NCBI GenBank assembly: GCA_900320285.1
Contig: ONRQ01000002.1
Coordinates: 62,001 to 126,000 of the forward strand
Direction of reading: 5' to 3'
Source: an uncultured Eubacteriales bacterium
GTDB taxonomy: Bacteria > Bacillota > Clostridia > Peptostreptococcales > Anaerovoracaceae
DNA length: 64,000 nt
Under the pieces are notes generated by a model that was given only the letters and a program-made list of their open reading frames with translations, ran no database searches and was not told the origin of the DNA. Every line of letters begins with the position of its first letter. The stretch's first letter is position 1. A program made the position numbers and the translations under genes. Of the stretch, positions 8,168-17,240 are shown in pieces.

Positions 8168-10300
8168 ATGGGTAGATTTGAAGATTACAGAACATACAGA
8201 ACAGCACTTGGCGGAAGGCTTCTTGAAGTCGAGATCGGCAAGCTGGCAGAACAGGCAAACGGACAGGCTACGGTCAGATACGGAGATACGGTCGTAAGCT
8301 GCACGGTTTGCGCAAGCAAGGAGCCGAAGCAGGATGTGGATTTCTTCCCGCTTACATGCAACTTTGAAGAAAAGCTCTATGCTGTCGGTAAGATCCCCGG
8401 CGGATACATCAAGAGAGAGGGACGTCCGAGCGAGAAGGCAACTCTTATCTCGAGACTCATAGACAGACCGCTCAGACCGCTTTTCCCAAAGGGCTACAGA
8501 AATGATGTAGTAGTAGCAGCTACCGCTCTGTCGGTAGATCACGACTGCTCACCTGAGGTAGCATCGCTCATCGGTACTTCGACAGCGATCGCAATCTCTG
8601 ATATTCCTTGGGACGGCCCGACTGCAGGTGTTGTTGTCGGCAGAGTAGACGGAGAATTCGTCATCAACCCTACATTTGAGCAGAGACAGGTATCTGACCT
8701 CAATCTTACTGTCTGCGGTACTGAAGAAGCCATCATGATGGTTGAAGCAGGAGCCAACGAGCTTCCTGAGGACCAGATGCTCGAAGCTATCCTTACAGGT
8801 CACGAAGAGATCAAGAACATCTGCAGATTCATCAAGGAAATCGTTGCAGAAGTAGGTAAGGAAAAGCAGGATTACGTAGTATTCAAGGCAGGCGAAGACG
8901 TTGACGCAGCTGTCAGGGAATACGCTACTCAGAAGATGGTAGACGCCATCTACACATTCGACAAGCAGGAAAGACTCGCCAACATGGACGCAGTCGCTGT
9001 CGACGCAAAGGAACACTTTGCTGAAGAATTCGAAGACAGAATGGCCGAGGTAGACGAAGTTCTCTACAACATTAAGAAGGAAGAAGTCAGACGCCGCATC
9101 CTCGAAGAAGGTGTACGTCCTGACAACAGAAAACCTGATGAGATCAGACCGCTCTGGAGCGAGACAGGTTATCTTCCGAGAACACACGGATCCGGACTCT
9201 TCAAGAGAGGACAGACTCAGGTTCTTTCGATCGCGACACTCGCACCGCTTTCAGAGGCTCAGTTCCTCGACGGTATCGATGATGACGTGACACGCAAGAG
9301 ATATATGCATCAGTACAACTTCCCTGGTTACTGCACAGGCGAGGCAAAGCCTAGCAGATCTCCGGGAAGAAGAGAGATCGGACACGGAGCGCTCGCTGAG
9401 AGAGCTCTTATGCCGGTACTCCCAAGCGAAGAGGAATTCCCATATGCTATCAGAGTCGTCTCCGAGGTAATGTCCTCCAACGGTTCTTCCTCGATGGCTT
9501 CCACATGCGGATCCTGCCTCGCACTTATGGACGCAGGTGTTCCTATTAAGAAGCCTGTCAGCGGTATCGCGATGGGACTCATTGAAGGATTCAATGAAGA
9601 CGGATCGAGCAAGTTCGCAATCCTCTCGGATATCCAGGGAATGGAAGACTTCCTTGGCGACATGGACTTCAAGGTCACGGGAACTCCGGATGGAGTTACG
9701 GCTCTTCAGATGGATATCAAGGTGCACGGCCTCAACAGAGAGATCCTGAAGCAGGCTCTCGAACAGGCTAAGATCGGCAGAGCAAAGATCCTCGAGAGCA
9801 TGCTCGAAGAGATCCCTGAGCCGAGAAAAGAGCTCAGCAAGTACGCTCCTAGATTCATCAGCATGAGAGTAGACCCTGACAAAATCAGACTGGTCATCGG
9901 ACCGGGAGGAAAGACTGTCAACAGGATCGTTGATGAGACCGGAGCCAAGATCGATATCTCGGATGATGATGTCGGATTCATCGCTATCTATGCAGCTGAT
10001 CAGGAAAGTGCTGAAGCTGCACGCAGAGAGATCGAGCTCATCACTAAGGATGTTGAGGTAGGCGAGACTTACGAGGGTAAGGTTACAAGGATCATGAACT
10101 TCGGAGCATTCCTTGAGATCCTGCCTGGCAAGGAAGGCCTGCTGCATATCTCCAAGATGGCAGATCACAGAGTAGCAAAGGTTGAAGACGTCATGAACAT
10201 CGGTGACGTGGTACAGGTAAAGGTCACAGAAATCGACAGCCAGAACCGCATCAACCTTGAACGTCCTGACGTTAAACGTTCTGACTCCAAAAGAAAATAA
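8168..10300 (+). CDS. pnp: Polyribonucleotide nucleotidyltransferase (PNPase)
   Basis: Trimeric 3'-5' phosphorolytic exoribonuclease that uses phosphate to release nucleoside diphosphates. The 710 residues hold two RNase PH domains separated by a helical linker, then a KH domain ([11 protein letters not shown], about 577) and an S1 domain ([16 protein letters not shown], about 632). Length is normal and the [18 protein letters not shown] segment of the first core is conserved. AGGAAGGAG precedes the start by about 10 bases. The TAA stop shares its last A with the ATG of ppk. Confidence 0.98.
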   Translation: MGRFEDYRTYRTALGGRLLEVEIGKLAEQANGQATVRYGDTVVSCTVCASKEPKQDVDFFPLTCNFEEKLYAVGKIPGGYIKREGRPSEKATLISRLIDRPLRPLFPKGYRNDVVVAATALSVDHDCSPEVASLIGTSTAIAISDIPWDGPTAGVVVGRVDGEFVINPTFEQRQVSDLNLTVCGTEEAIMMVEAGANELPEDQMLEAILTGHEEIKNICRFIKEIVAEVGKEKQDYVVFKAGEDVDAAVREYATQKMVDAIYTFDKQERLANMDAVAVDAKEHFAEEFEDRMAEVDEVLYNIKKEEVRRRILEEGVRPDNRKPDEIRPLWSETGYLPRTHGSGLFKRGQTQVLSIATLAPLSEAQFLDGIDDDVTRKRYMHQYNFPGYCTGEAKPSRSPGRREIGHGALAERALMPVLPSEEEFPYAIRVVSEVMSSNGSSSMASTCGSCLALMDAGVPIKKPVSGIAMGLIEGFNEDGSSKFAILSDIQGMEDFLGDMDFKVTGTPDGVTALQMDIKVHGLNREILKQALEQAKIGRAKILESMLEEIPEPRKELSKYAPRFISMRVDPDKIRLVIGPGGKTVNRIVDETGAKIDISDDDVGFIAIYAADQESAEAARREIELITKDVEVGETYEGKVTRIMNFGAFLEILPGKEGLLHISKMADHRVAKVEDVMNIGDVVQVKVTEIDSQNRINLERPDVKRSDSKRK

Positions 10301-12288
10301 TGCTATACGAAGAAGGCTTCACGCAGAATAGAGAGATCTCATGGCTGAGATACAATGAGCGTGTGCTCGAAGAGGCACTGGATGATTCAGTGCCTCTTTT
10401 TGAACGTCTGCGTTTTATTGCCATATTCGTTTCCAATCTTGAGGAGTTTTTCAAAGTAAGAGTAGGCAGCCTTCTGGGTGAAGACGATGAAGGGGATGAC
10501 ATTATCGACGAAAAATCCGGTATGACAGCTGCTGATCAGCTAAGACAGATACACGATCTTGTACCGGGACTCCTGATGAAAAAGGACATGGCATACGGGC
10601 TTGTGGAAAGAAAGCTGGCCGAAGCAGGAGTAATCAGACTTGAGGCCTGGCAGCTTAATGATGAAGAGAGAGGCAGATGCTTCGATTTCTTCAGGGACGA
10701 GATAAAAGACAGTCTGACTGTAAGGATACTCGATGCCGGTGAACCGCTGCCTGCAATCGATGAGGAAAGACCGTATATAATGGCAACTCTCGATGCCGAG
10801 ATAGAGGAAAAGTTTGGTTTTATTGACATCCCGCGGTCTCTGCCGCTCATAAAGACGCTGCCGGGAAACGGCTTCAGATATGTGCTTACAGAAGACATCA
10901 TCAAGATGTTTGCCGATACACTTTTTGTGCCTTTTGTACCGCTTGACCTGCATGTTATAGATATAGCGCGTAATGCTGAGGCAGCTGGAGGGACCGGTGA
11001 TGCCAACACAGCAAATGAGATGCGTGATGCGCTCAGGCGCAGAAAGAACGGACCGGCTGATAAACTTATCTCTGACGGACGTCCGGACAAAGCACTGAGG
11101 TCATATTTCACCAGAGCTTTGGATCTTGATGAGCGTCAGATCTTTACAACAACCAGAATAGACTTCTCATATGTTGACGAGCTGGAAAAAATGCTGCCTC
11201 CGGAGCTCAGGAAAAGCATTACGTATAAGCCGCACATTCCTTTTGATCAGACGAAAGGAATAAGGGGAAGCATTATCGATGAAGTAAAAAAGAGAGATCT
11301 TCTTTCAGCATATCCGCAGGATTCCATGGATCTCTTCCTGGGACTGCTGCGCGAAGCTTCGTTTGCACCTGATGTGACCGAGATACGCATTACGATTTAC
11401 AGGCTGGCATCTAATCCCAAGATAGCTGATTATCTCATCTACGCTGCAAGGACAGGCAAAAGGGTGCGGGTGGTCATGGAACTCAGGGCCAGATTTGACG
11501 AAGAGAGAAATCTCGCCTGGGCAGAGAAGTTATCGGCTGCCGGATGCAAGGTGTATTACGGCACGGATAAGTACAAGGTCCATTCCAAGATGTGTCAGAT
11601 AGTTTTTGAAAACACGTCGAAGGACGGCGGCAAGATAAAGAACTACATTACCCAGATATCAACAGGGAATTACAACGAAAAGACGGCTGCTCAATACACC
11701 GATCTGTCGCTCATGACATACGACCGTGAGATAGGAAAGGCCGCATCAAAACTGTTCAGGGATATCTTCAGAGGCAGGGTCATAGAAAAAGAACGCAGTT
11801 ATGCGCCTCTGGCTGTATCGCCTCTGAGCATGCGCGGCGAGATCATGAGACTTATACGCCGGGAGATCAAAAAGGGCAAAGCCGGAAAGATTTTCTTTAA
11901 GATCAACTCGCTTACAGATGAAGGGCTGATAGAGGCTCTGATGGAGGCGTCGTGCGCCGGATGCCAGGTAAGGCTTATAGTACGAGGCATCTGCTGCCTG
12001 CTTCCGGGCATCGAAGGATGTACCGAGAACGTGTGCATTGTCAATAAAGTAGGCAGATTCCTTGAGCATTCAAGAGTATATATTTTCGGCGAAGGTATAG
12101 ATGAAGTCATGTATATCTCCTCAGCCGACTTGATGAAACGCAATCTGGACAGAAGAGTGGAAGTGGCCTGCCCTGTAAAAAGCGGCAAAATAAGAGACCG
12201 CATAAAAGCGATCATGTACGATGTATACTGTGATATGGAGAAGGGACGTGTAATGCTGCCTGATGGTACATACGCGGTCAAAAACTGA
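10300..12288 (+). CDS. ppk: Polyphosphate kinase 1
   Basis: Reversibly transfers the gamma phosphate of ATP to a polyphosphate chain; membrane-associated. The 662 residues begin with the N domain signature NREISWLRYNERVLEEA and SNLEEFFKVRVG. The catalytic core shows YKVHSKMC with the autophosphorylated His at residue 428, STGNYNEKTA nearby, and the second conserved His at 590 (LEHSRVYIFG). Length is normal for PPK1. The ATG overlaps the pnp stop (TAATG), so translation is coupled to pnp, an unusual and tight link. A terminator follows within 15 bases. Confidence 0.96.
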   Translation: MLYEEGFTQNREISWLRYNERVLEEALDDSVPLFERLRFIAIFVSNLEEFFKVRVGSLLGEDDEGDDIIDEKSGMTAADQLRQIHDLVPGLLMKKDMAYGLVERKLAEAGVIRLEAWQLNDEERGRCFDFFRDEIKDSLTVRILDAGEPLPAIDEERPYIMATLDAEIEEKFGFIDIPRSLPLIKTLPGNGFRYVLTEDIIKMFADTLFVPFVPLDLHVIDIARNAEAAGGTGDANTANEMRDALRRRKNGPADKLISDGRPDKALRSYFTRALDLDERQIFTTTRIDFSYVDELEKMLPPELRKSITYKPHIPFDQTKGIRGSIIDEVKKRDLLSAYPQDSMDLFLGLLREASFAPDVTEIRITIYRLASNPKIADYLIYAARTGKRVRVVMELRARFDEERNLAWAEKLSAAGCKVYYGTDKYKVHSKMCQIVFENTSKDGGKIKNYITQISTGNYNEKTAAQYTDLSLMTYDREIGKAASKLFRDIFRGRVIEKERSYAPLAVSPLSMRGEIMRLIRREIKKGKAGKIFFKINSLTDEGLIEALMEASCAGCQVRLIVRGICCLLPGIEGCTENVCIVNKVGRFLEHSRVYIFGEGIDEVMYISSADLMKRNLDRRVEVACPVKSGKIRDRIKAIMYDVYCDMEKGRVMLPDGTYAVKN

Positions 12289-12302
12289 AATGTAAAATAA
12301 TG

Positions 12303-12328
12303 AATGCCGGTCAGCGACCGGCATTTTT
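12303..12328. terminator. Bidirectional terminator between ppk and the minus-strand gene
   Basis: AATGCCGGTC (12303-12312) pairs perfectly with GACCGGCATT (12316-12325) around a 3-base loop; a T run follows on the plus strand. It lies between two convergent genes and can serve both, though the minus-strand T tract is weaker. Confidence 0.85.
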
Positions 12329-12633
12329 CAGTTGATGTTTCTTTTTCTTTTTTCTACTTCCGCGTCATCGGGAAAGTGCAGGGTATGACCGTCTTCATCA
12401 CGGTATTTCGCGTTGATATCCTCCGCCTCCTCTGCGGCCTCTTCATCATCATCTATGATGGTGTAATTGGCGCCTTTTTTCATCTGCTCCATTTTTTCTT
12501 CGAACTTTTCAAAGACATGAGGATACCGCTCGCGCACAGTGCGAGTATCCACTTCTTCGTTCTGCTTTTTCATTGCCAGAGCGTAGATCACTATTCCGAC
12601 TACGACCAGAAGTCCCAAAATGATAAGAGGCAT
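12328..12633 (-). CDS. Small membrane-anchored acidic protein, unknown function
   Basis: A 101-residue protein with an N-terminal hydrophobic segment (residues 2-20, LIILGLLVVVGIVIYALAM) and then a charged, acidic, mostly helical tail. This predicts a single-pass anchor with the bulk on the cytosolic side or a signal anchor. An AAAAAGGAG box lies about 7 bases before the ATG, and a good promoter (TTGACC-17-TAGAAT) stands 25 bases upstream, which supports a real gene. I do not recognise the family. It is the only minus-strand gene in the first 44 kb, placed between ppk and ileS. Confidence 0.75.
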   Translation of the reverse strand: MPLIILGLLVVVGIVIYALAMKKQNEEVDTRTVRERYPHVFEKFEEKMEQMKKGANYTIIDDDEEAAEEAEDINAKYRDEDGHTLHFPDDAEVEKRKRNIN

Positions 12634-12657
12634 ATCAATCTCCTTTTTGATGCAATT

Positions 12658-12686
12658 ATTCTATACTCAGGCAGGCAGACGGTCAA
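12658..12686 (-). promoter_or_regulatory. Promoter of the small membrane protein gene
   Basis: Read on the minus strand: -35 TTGACC (12681-12686), 17-base spacer, -10 TAGAAT (12658-12663). Both boxes are close to the sigma-70 consensus and sit just before the ribosome site. Confidence 0.7.
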
Positions 12687-12753
12687 TGACATATTTATCC
12701 CTTAATACAGTAAAATGAATGGAAAAACAGGCATTTTATTTGTTCAAAAGAGT

Positions 12754-12782
12754 TTAAAACAATAGACGCATTATGGTAAAAT
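12754..12782 (+). promoter_or_regulatory. Candidate promoter of ileS
   Basis: TTAAAA (12754-12759), 17-base spacer and TAAAAT (12777-12782), about 38 bases before ileS. The leader is too short for a T-box and no T-box consensus is visible, so ileS control by tRNA charging is not supported here. Confidence 0.5.
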
Positions 12783-12820
12783 AATCAAGTTGTGAAATAA
12801 AGAAACAGGAGATAATAAAC

Positions 12821-15800
12821 ATGTTTGAAAACCTTTCGGATAAGCCTGTTGCCGCATACCAGGCGGAACAGGTCAAAAAGTGGAATGAGCTCGACATGCT
12901 CAGCCTCTGTGTCAAGGCCAGAGAGGGCGCTCCTTCATTCGTATTCTATGAAGGACCTCCGACAGCTAACGGCAAGCCGGGCATCCATCACATGATGGCA
13001 AGGACTCTCAAGGACTCTGTCAACAGATACAAAACAATGAGGGGTTTCCAGGTAAAGCGCAAAGGCGGCTGGGACACTCACGGACTGCCTGTCGAGATAG
13101 AAGTAGAAAAGCAGCTGGGATTCAGCGGCAAACAGAACATCGAGAAGTACGGCATTAAAGAATTCAACGAGAAGTGCCGTGAATCAGTATTCAAATACAC
13201 ACAGATGTGGACCGACATGTCAGAGAAAATGGCTTATCTCGCTGACATGGAAGATCCGTATATCACATATAAAAACGACTACATCGAAACAGGCTGGTGG
13301 ATCATAAAGAATGCTTTCGACAAAGGTCTTGTTTACGAGGGATACAAAATCCTGCCTTACTGCCCGCGCTGCGGAACAGGCCTTGCTTCGCACGAGGTAG
13401 CTCAGGGCTATAAGGATATAAAGGTCAATACACTCACATGCAAGTTCAGACGTACCGGCGTCGATCATGACAACGAGTACTTCCTTGCATGGACCACAAC
13501 TCCATGGACACTCGCGTCCAACGTTGCGCTGACAGTAGGCCCTGACGTCGATTACGTGAAGTGCCTCATGAAGTCCGGCGAAAACGAAGGGAATCTCCTT
13601 TGGGTAGCTGAGGCTCTCGCAGATAAGGTGCTCGCCGGCGAGGAATACGAAGTGGTCGATAAGGTCAAAGGAAGTGACATGGAGTACTGGACCTATGAGC
13701 AGATCGAGCCGTTCTGCAAGGTCGAGGACGGAAAGAACGCCTTTATAGTCACTTGTATGGATTATGTCAGCACTGAAGATGGTACCGGAATCGTTCATAC
13801 GGCCCCGGCATTCGGTGAAGACGACTACAACTGCGGCCGCAAGTACAATCTGCCTGTGCTCCAGCCTGTCGATGAGAGAGGCTGCTACACTGAGACACCT
13901 TGGGCAGGAAGATTCGTAATGGAAGACGGTCTCGACGTAGATATCATCAAGTATCTTGCTCAGGACGACAAGATCTACGCGAAGCAGAAGATGGAGCACG
14001 CGTATCCGCACTGCTGGAGATGCGGAACTCCGCTCGTTTACTACGCAAACAAGTCGTGGTACATCGAGATGACAAAGCTCAGAGATGAGCTCGTCGCAAA
14101 CAACAATACAGTCAACTGGTATCCTCCATATGTCGGAGAAAAGAGATTCGGCAACTGGCTCGAAGAGGTCAAGGACTGGGCTATCTCAAGATCCAGATAC
14201 TGGGGAACACCTATCCCTATCTGGAAGTGTGAATGCGGACACCTGCATTGTGTAGGCTCCAGGGAGCAGCTTATCGCCGATGCTGAGCAGGACATCGATA
14301 TGAGCATTGAGCTCCACAGACCGTATGTAGATGACATCACGGTAAAGTGTCCTGAGTGCGGAAAGAGCATGCACAGGATACCTGAGGTCATGGACTGCTG
14401 GTTCGACTCCGGAGCGATGCCGTTCGCGCAGTGGCATTACCCGTTTGAAAACAGTGAAAGATTTGAAGAAGAACTGTTCCCTGCAGACTTCATCTGCGAG
14501 GGTATTGACCAGACCAGAGGCTGGTTCTACTCACTGATGGCGATCTCGACGATCGTAAAGGGCTGCGCTCCATACAGGAACGTTCTGGTAAATGACCTTA
14601 TTCTCGACAAGAACGGCAAGAAGATGTCAAAACACGTCGGCAATACCGTAAATCCGTTCGAAATGATGGATAAGTATGGTGCTGACGCTCTCAGGTGGTA
14701 TCTGGTTTACGGATCGCCTGCATGGACTCCGACCAAGTTTGACGAGGACGGTATCAGGGAAGTCATCAGCAAAGTGTTCAGCACTCTCAGAAACACATAT
14801 AATTTCTTCTGCCTCTATGCAAACATAGACAAGGTTGAGAAGAAGCACCTCGACGTGCCATACAGCGAGAGACCTGAGCTCGACAGATGGATAATCTCAA
14901 AATACAACAGACTCATCAAGACCACGATCGAGGCTATGGACGAGTACGATCACATGAGAACTGTCAGAGCCATAGGCGAATTCATCGATGGTGACCTGTC
15001 CAACTGGTATATCAGAAGAGCCAGAAGAAGATTCTTCGCTGAAGGCGATGGCGACAACATGACTGTCGACAAGAGAGCCGCATACGCAACGACTTATGAA
15101 GTTCTGACAGGTGTAGCAAAGATGATGGCTCCTATTGCACCGTTCATCTCAGACGAGATCTACACAAAACTTACAGGTGAGCCTACAGTACACATTGCTT
15201 ACTATCCTGAGGCAGATGACAGCCTCATCGACGACCGCACTGAAGAGAGAATGGATCTTATCAAGGTTCTGGTCAACCTCGGACGCAGCACCAGAGAGCA
15301 GGAGAAGCTCAAAGTTCGCCAGCCTCTCAGCAAGGTGATCGTAGATGGAAGCTATAGAGACGTTATCAGCGATCTTACAGACCTTATCAGGGAAGAACTC
15401 AACGTACATGAGGTCCAGTTCGAGGACGACCTTGACAAGTACATGGACTTCAGCATCAAGCCTAACTTCAGAGCAGCAGGTCCTGTCCTCGGCAAGAATG
15501 TCAAGGAGTTCGGCGGCAAGCTTGCACAGTCGGATGCAAAAGAAATGATCGCTGCTCTCAATGCGGGACCGGTGGTCATGACTCTCGGCGGGCAGGAATA
15601 CGAGATAACGAAAGACCTCGTAGATGTGAGAATTTCCTCAAAGGAGGGATTCGTAGTAGGTATGGACAACAACGTGTTCACGATACTCGATACTACTCTC
15701 ACACCTGAACTCATCGAACAGGGTTATGTAAGAGAAGTTATCTCCAAGATCCAGCAGCTCCGTAAGCTGGCTGACTTCGAGATGATGGATCAGATAAAGA

Positions 15801-15961
15801 TCTACATGAATGCGGACGATGAGATCAAGGCTGCAGTCGAAAGAGCCGGAGATTTCATCAAGGATGAGACCATTGCGATCGCTATCGAAGAAAAGGAAGA
15901 TCTCCAGACATTTGATATCAACGGTCACAAAACAGGGCTCGCTGTAGAAAGAATCAAATAA
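12821..15961 (+). CDS. ileS: Isoleucyl-tRNA synthetase, type 2 (eukaryote-like)
   Basis: Charges tRNA-Ile with isoleucine and edits valine. The 1046 residues and the GWDTHGLPVEIEVEK and YCPRCGTGLASHEVA segments mark the longer type 2 enzyme, which is intrinsically mupirocin-tolerant, rather than the ~920-residue type 1. The class I HIGH signature reads GIHH at residues 54-57, with His and Gly swapped; KMSKH is at 601-605. CPRC and CPEC-type zinc pairs are present. AGGAG lies 9 bases before the ATG. The gene stands alone under its own promoter, followed by a hairpin and rlmN. Confidence 0.97.
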   Translation: MFENLSDKPVAAYQAEQVKKWNELDMLSLCVKAREGAPSFVFYEGPPTANGKPGIHHMMARTLKDSVNRYKTMRGFQVKRKGGWDTHGLPVEIEVEKQLGFSGKQNIEKYGIKEFNEKCRESVFKYTQMWTDMSEKMAYLADMEDPYITYKNDYIETGWWIIKNAFDKGLVYEGYKILPYCPRCGTGLASHEVAQGYKDIKVNTLTCKFRRTGVDHDNEYFLAWTTTPWTLASNVALTVGPDVDYVKCLMKSGENEGNLLWVAEALADKVLAGEEYEVVDKVKGSDMEYWTYEQIEPFCKVEDGKNAFIVTCMDYVSTEDGTGIVHTAPAFGEDDYNCGRKYNLPVLQPVDERGCYTETPWAGRFVMEDGLDVDIIKYLAQDDKIYAKQKMEHAYPHCWRCGTPLVYYANKSWYIEMTKLRDELVANNNTVNWYPPYVGEKRFGNWLEEVKDWAISRSRYWGTPIPIWKCECGHLHCVGSREQLIADAEQDIDMSIELHRPYVDDITVKCPECGKSMHRIPEVMDCWFDSGAMPFAQWHYPFENSERFEEELFPADFICEGIDQTRGWFYSLMAISTIVKGCAPYRNVLVNDLILDKNGKKMSKHVGNTVNPFEMMDKYGADALRWYLVYGSPAWTPTKFDEDGIREVISKVFSTLRNTYNFFCLYANIDKVEKKHLDVPYSERPELDRWIISKYNRLIKTTIEAMDEYDHMRTVRAIGEFIDGDLSNWYIRRARRRFFAEGDGDNMTVDKRAAYATTYEVLTGVAKMMAPIAPFISDEIYTKLTGEPTVHIAYYPEADDSLIDDRTEERMDLIKVLVNLGRSTREQEKLKVRQPLSKVIVDGSYRDVISDLTDLIREELNVHEVQFEDDLDKYMDFSIKPNFRAAGPVLGKNVKEFGGKLAQSDAKEMIAALNAGPVVMTLGGQEYEITKDLVDVRISSKEGFVVGMDNNVFTILDTTLTPELIEQGYVREVISKIQQLRKLADFEMMDQIKIYMNADDEIKAAVERAGDFIKDETIAIAIEEKEDLQTFDINGHKTGLAVERIK

Positions 15962-15972
15962 AGACGCTATCA

Positions 15973-16003
15973 TTGCCTGCGGACCGGATACGGCCGCAGG
16001 CAA
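15973..16003 (+). other. Strong hairpin between ileS and rlmN
   Basis: TTGCCTGCGG (15973-15982) pairs with CCGCAGGCAA (15994-16003); the loop holds a further CCG/CGG pair. It lacks a T tract, so it is either an inefficient terminator or an RNA stability element. It ends 20 bases before rlmN, whose start has no clear ribosome site. Confidence 0.5.
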
Positions 16004-16023
16004 CTGCTTTCTGACAAAAACAC

Positions 16024-17055
16024 ATGAAGACAGAAGACAACAAAAAGAATATCCTTGATTACCTTCCGGACGAACTTGAAACAGTTGCATCTGAGCTTGG
16101 CGAAAAGAAGTTCAGAGCTGCGCAGATCTTCGGATGGCTTGCGAAGGGCGTAACGAGCTTCGATGACATGAAAAATATTCCTGCCTCATTAAGGACCGCC
16201 CTTGATGAGCGCTTTTACATAGGAATTCCTGAAGCGGTACGCAGGCAGGAATCAAAGGATGGCACAGTAAAGTGCCTGTTTGAGTTCCCTGACGGAACAC
16301 AGGTGGAATCTGTTTTCATGAAGTATGAGTACGGCAATTCCATCTGCATCTCGTCGCAGTCCGGCTGCCGCATGGGCTGCACATTCTGCGCTTCCACCAT
16401 GGACGGGCTCGACAGAAGCCTTACAGGAGGCGAGATGCTCGCCCAGGTGCTTGCCATGAGAAACATAACGGGTGAAGATATAGGCCATGTCGTTGTAATG
16501 GGCATGGGCGAGCCGTTTGATAATTACGAAGGACTTTCAGGATTCATAAGGCTTATACATGATAAAAAAGGATATGATCTCGGACTGCGTAATATCACGG
16601 TGTCGACCTGCGGTCTTATTCCGAAGATCAGAGAGTTCGCCGTGGACTTTCCGCAGGTGAATCTTGCCGTTTCGCTGCATGCACCAAACCAGAAACTTAG
16701 AGAACGCACTATGCCGGTCGCTAAAAAATATAAGTACGATGATCTAATGAAAGCCTGCAGGGAGTATACGGAACTGACAGGACGGCGCATCACTTTTGAA
16801 TATGCAGTGATAGATGGCGTAAACGACAGCGCCGAATGTGCAAAAGAACTTTCAGCAAGAATGAAAGGCTGGCTGTCACATGTCAACCTGATACCTCTGA
16901 ATGAGGTAAAAGGGAGGGAATACAAAACCGCGAACGGAAATAGCGTTGCGGCATTTAAAAAGATCCTTGAGAGCAACGGTGTTGCTGTTACTGTCAGAAG
17001 AACCCTCGGAAGCGACATAGACGCCGCCTGCGGCCAGCTCAGAAGAAAAAAATAA
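16024..17055 (+). CDS. rlmN: Dual-specificity 23S rRNA/tRNA adenine C2-methyltransferase
   Basis: Radical-SAM enzyme that methylates A2503 of 23S rRNA and A37 of some tRNAs. The 343 residues contain the CxxxCxxC cluster motif at Cys115, Cys119 and Cys122 (CRMGCTFC) and the second catalytic Cys at 336 (DAACGQL). The N-terminal LGEKKFRAAQIFGWL stretch is typical and supports ATG 16024, although no strong ribosome site precedes it. A terminator follows. The Cfr resistance relative is unlikely given the RlmN-like N-terminal region and length. Confidence 0.95.
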   Translation: MKTEDNKKNILDYLPDELETVASELGEKKFRAAQIFGWLAKGVTSFDDMKNIPASLRTALDERFYIGIPEAVRRQESKDGTVKCLFEFPDGTQVESVFMKYEYGNSICISSQSGCRMGCTFCASTMDGLDRSLTGGEMLAQVLAMRNITGEDIGHVVVMGMGEPFDNYEGLSGFIRLIHDKKGYDLGLRNITVSTCGLIPKIREFAVDFPQVNLAVSLHAPNQKLRERTMPVAKKYKYDDLMKACREYTELTGRRITFEYAVIDGVNDSAECAKELSARMKGWLSHVNLIPLNEVKGREYKTANGNSVAAFKKILESNGVAVTVRRTLGSDIDAACGQLRRKK

Positions 17056-17080
17056 TTTTCAAAATAACTATATACAGTAT

Positions 17081-17106
17081 GCGGAGCATAATAGCTCCGT
17101 TTTATA
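17081..17106 (+). terminator. Intrinsic terminator after rlmN
   Basis: CGGAGC (17082-17087) pairs with GCTCCG (17094-17099), followed by TTTTATATT. Short stem but a good T tract; ends the ileS-rlmN unit. Confidence 0.75.
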
Positions 17107-17148
17107 TTGTGTACATCATCAAAATCAGGAGCCTATCTGCGTATTTTA

Positions 17149-17157
17149 TGATATAAT
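17149..17157 (+). promoter_or_regulatory. Extended -10 promoter of the plsX operon
   Basis: TGATATAAT at 17149-17157 is a perfect -10 box with the TG extension; the -35 region is weak, as is common for extended -10 promoters. It lies 83 bases before plsX. Confidence 0.65.
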
Positions 17158-17201
17158 ACATTGATTATTTATGTAATGAATGTGATTTGATAGATAACTA
17201 T

Positions 17202-17215
17202 GTGCTTTTACGCAC
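17202..17215 (+). promoter_or_regulatory. Inverted repeat in the plsX leader, possible operator
   Basis: GTGC (17202-17205) and GCAC (17212-17215) flank TTTTAC, with outer CTAT and ATAG copies extending the symmetry. It sits between promoter and ribosome site. It does not look like the known FapR operator; a role in lipid-gene control is only a guess. Confidence 0.3.
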
Positions 17216-17240
17216 TTAATAGGGTTTTCGGAGGTTACTT

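Noticed and set aside
12304..12705. Plus-strand open frame of 133 codons between ppk and ileS
   Set aside because: It starts inside the terminator hairpin and lies opposite the small membrane protein gene, which has a good promoter and ribosome site; the plus frame has neither.
12634..12820. T-box leader before ileS
   Set aside because: Too short after allowing for the promoter, and no T-box consensus or specifier hairpin is visible. The same holds for the 40-base gap before pheS.
17161..17220. FapR-type operator before plsX
   Set aside because: The inverted repeat there does not match the FapR consensus as I know it; kept only as an unassigned repeat.
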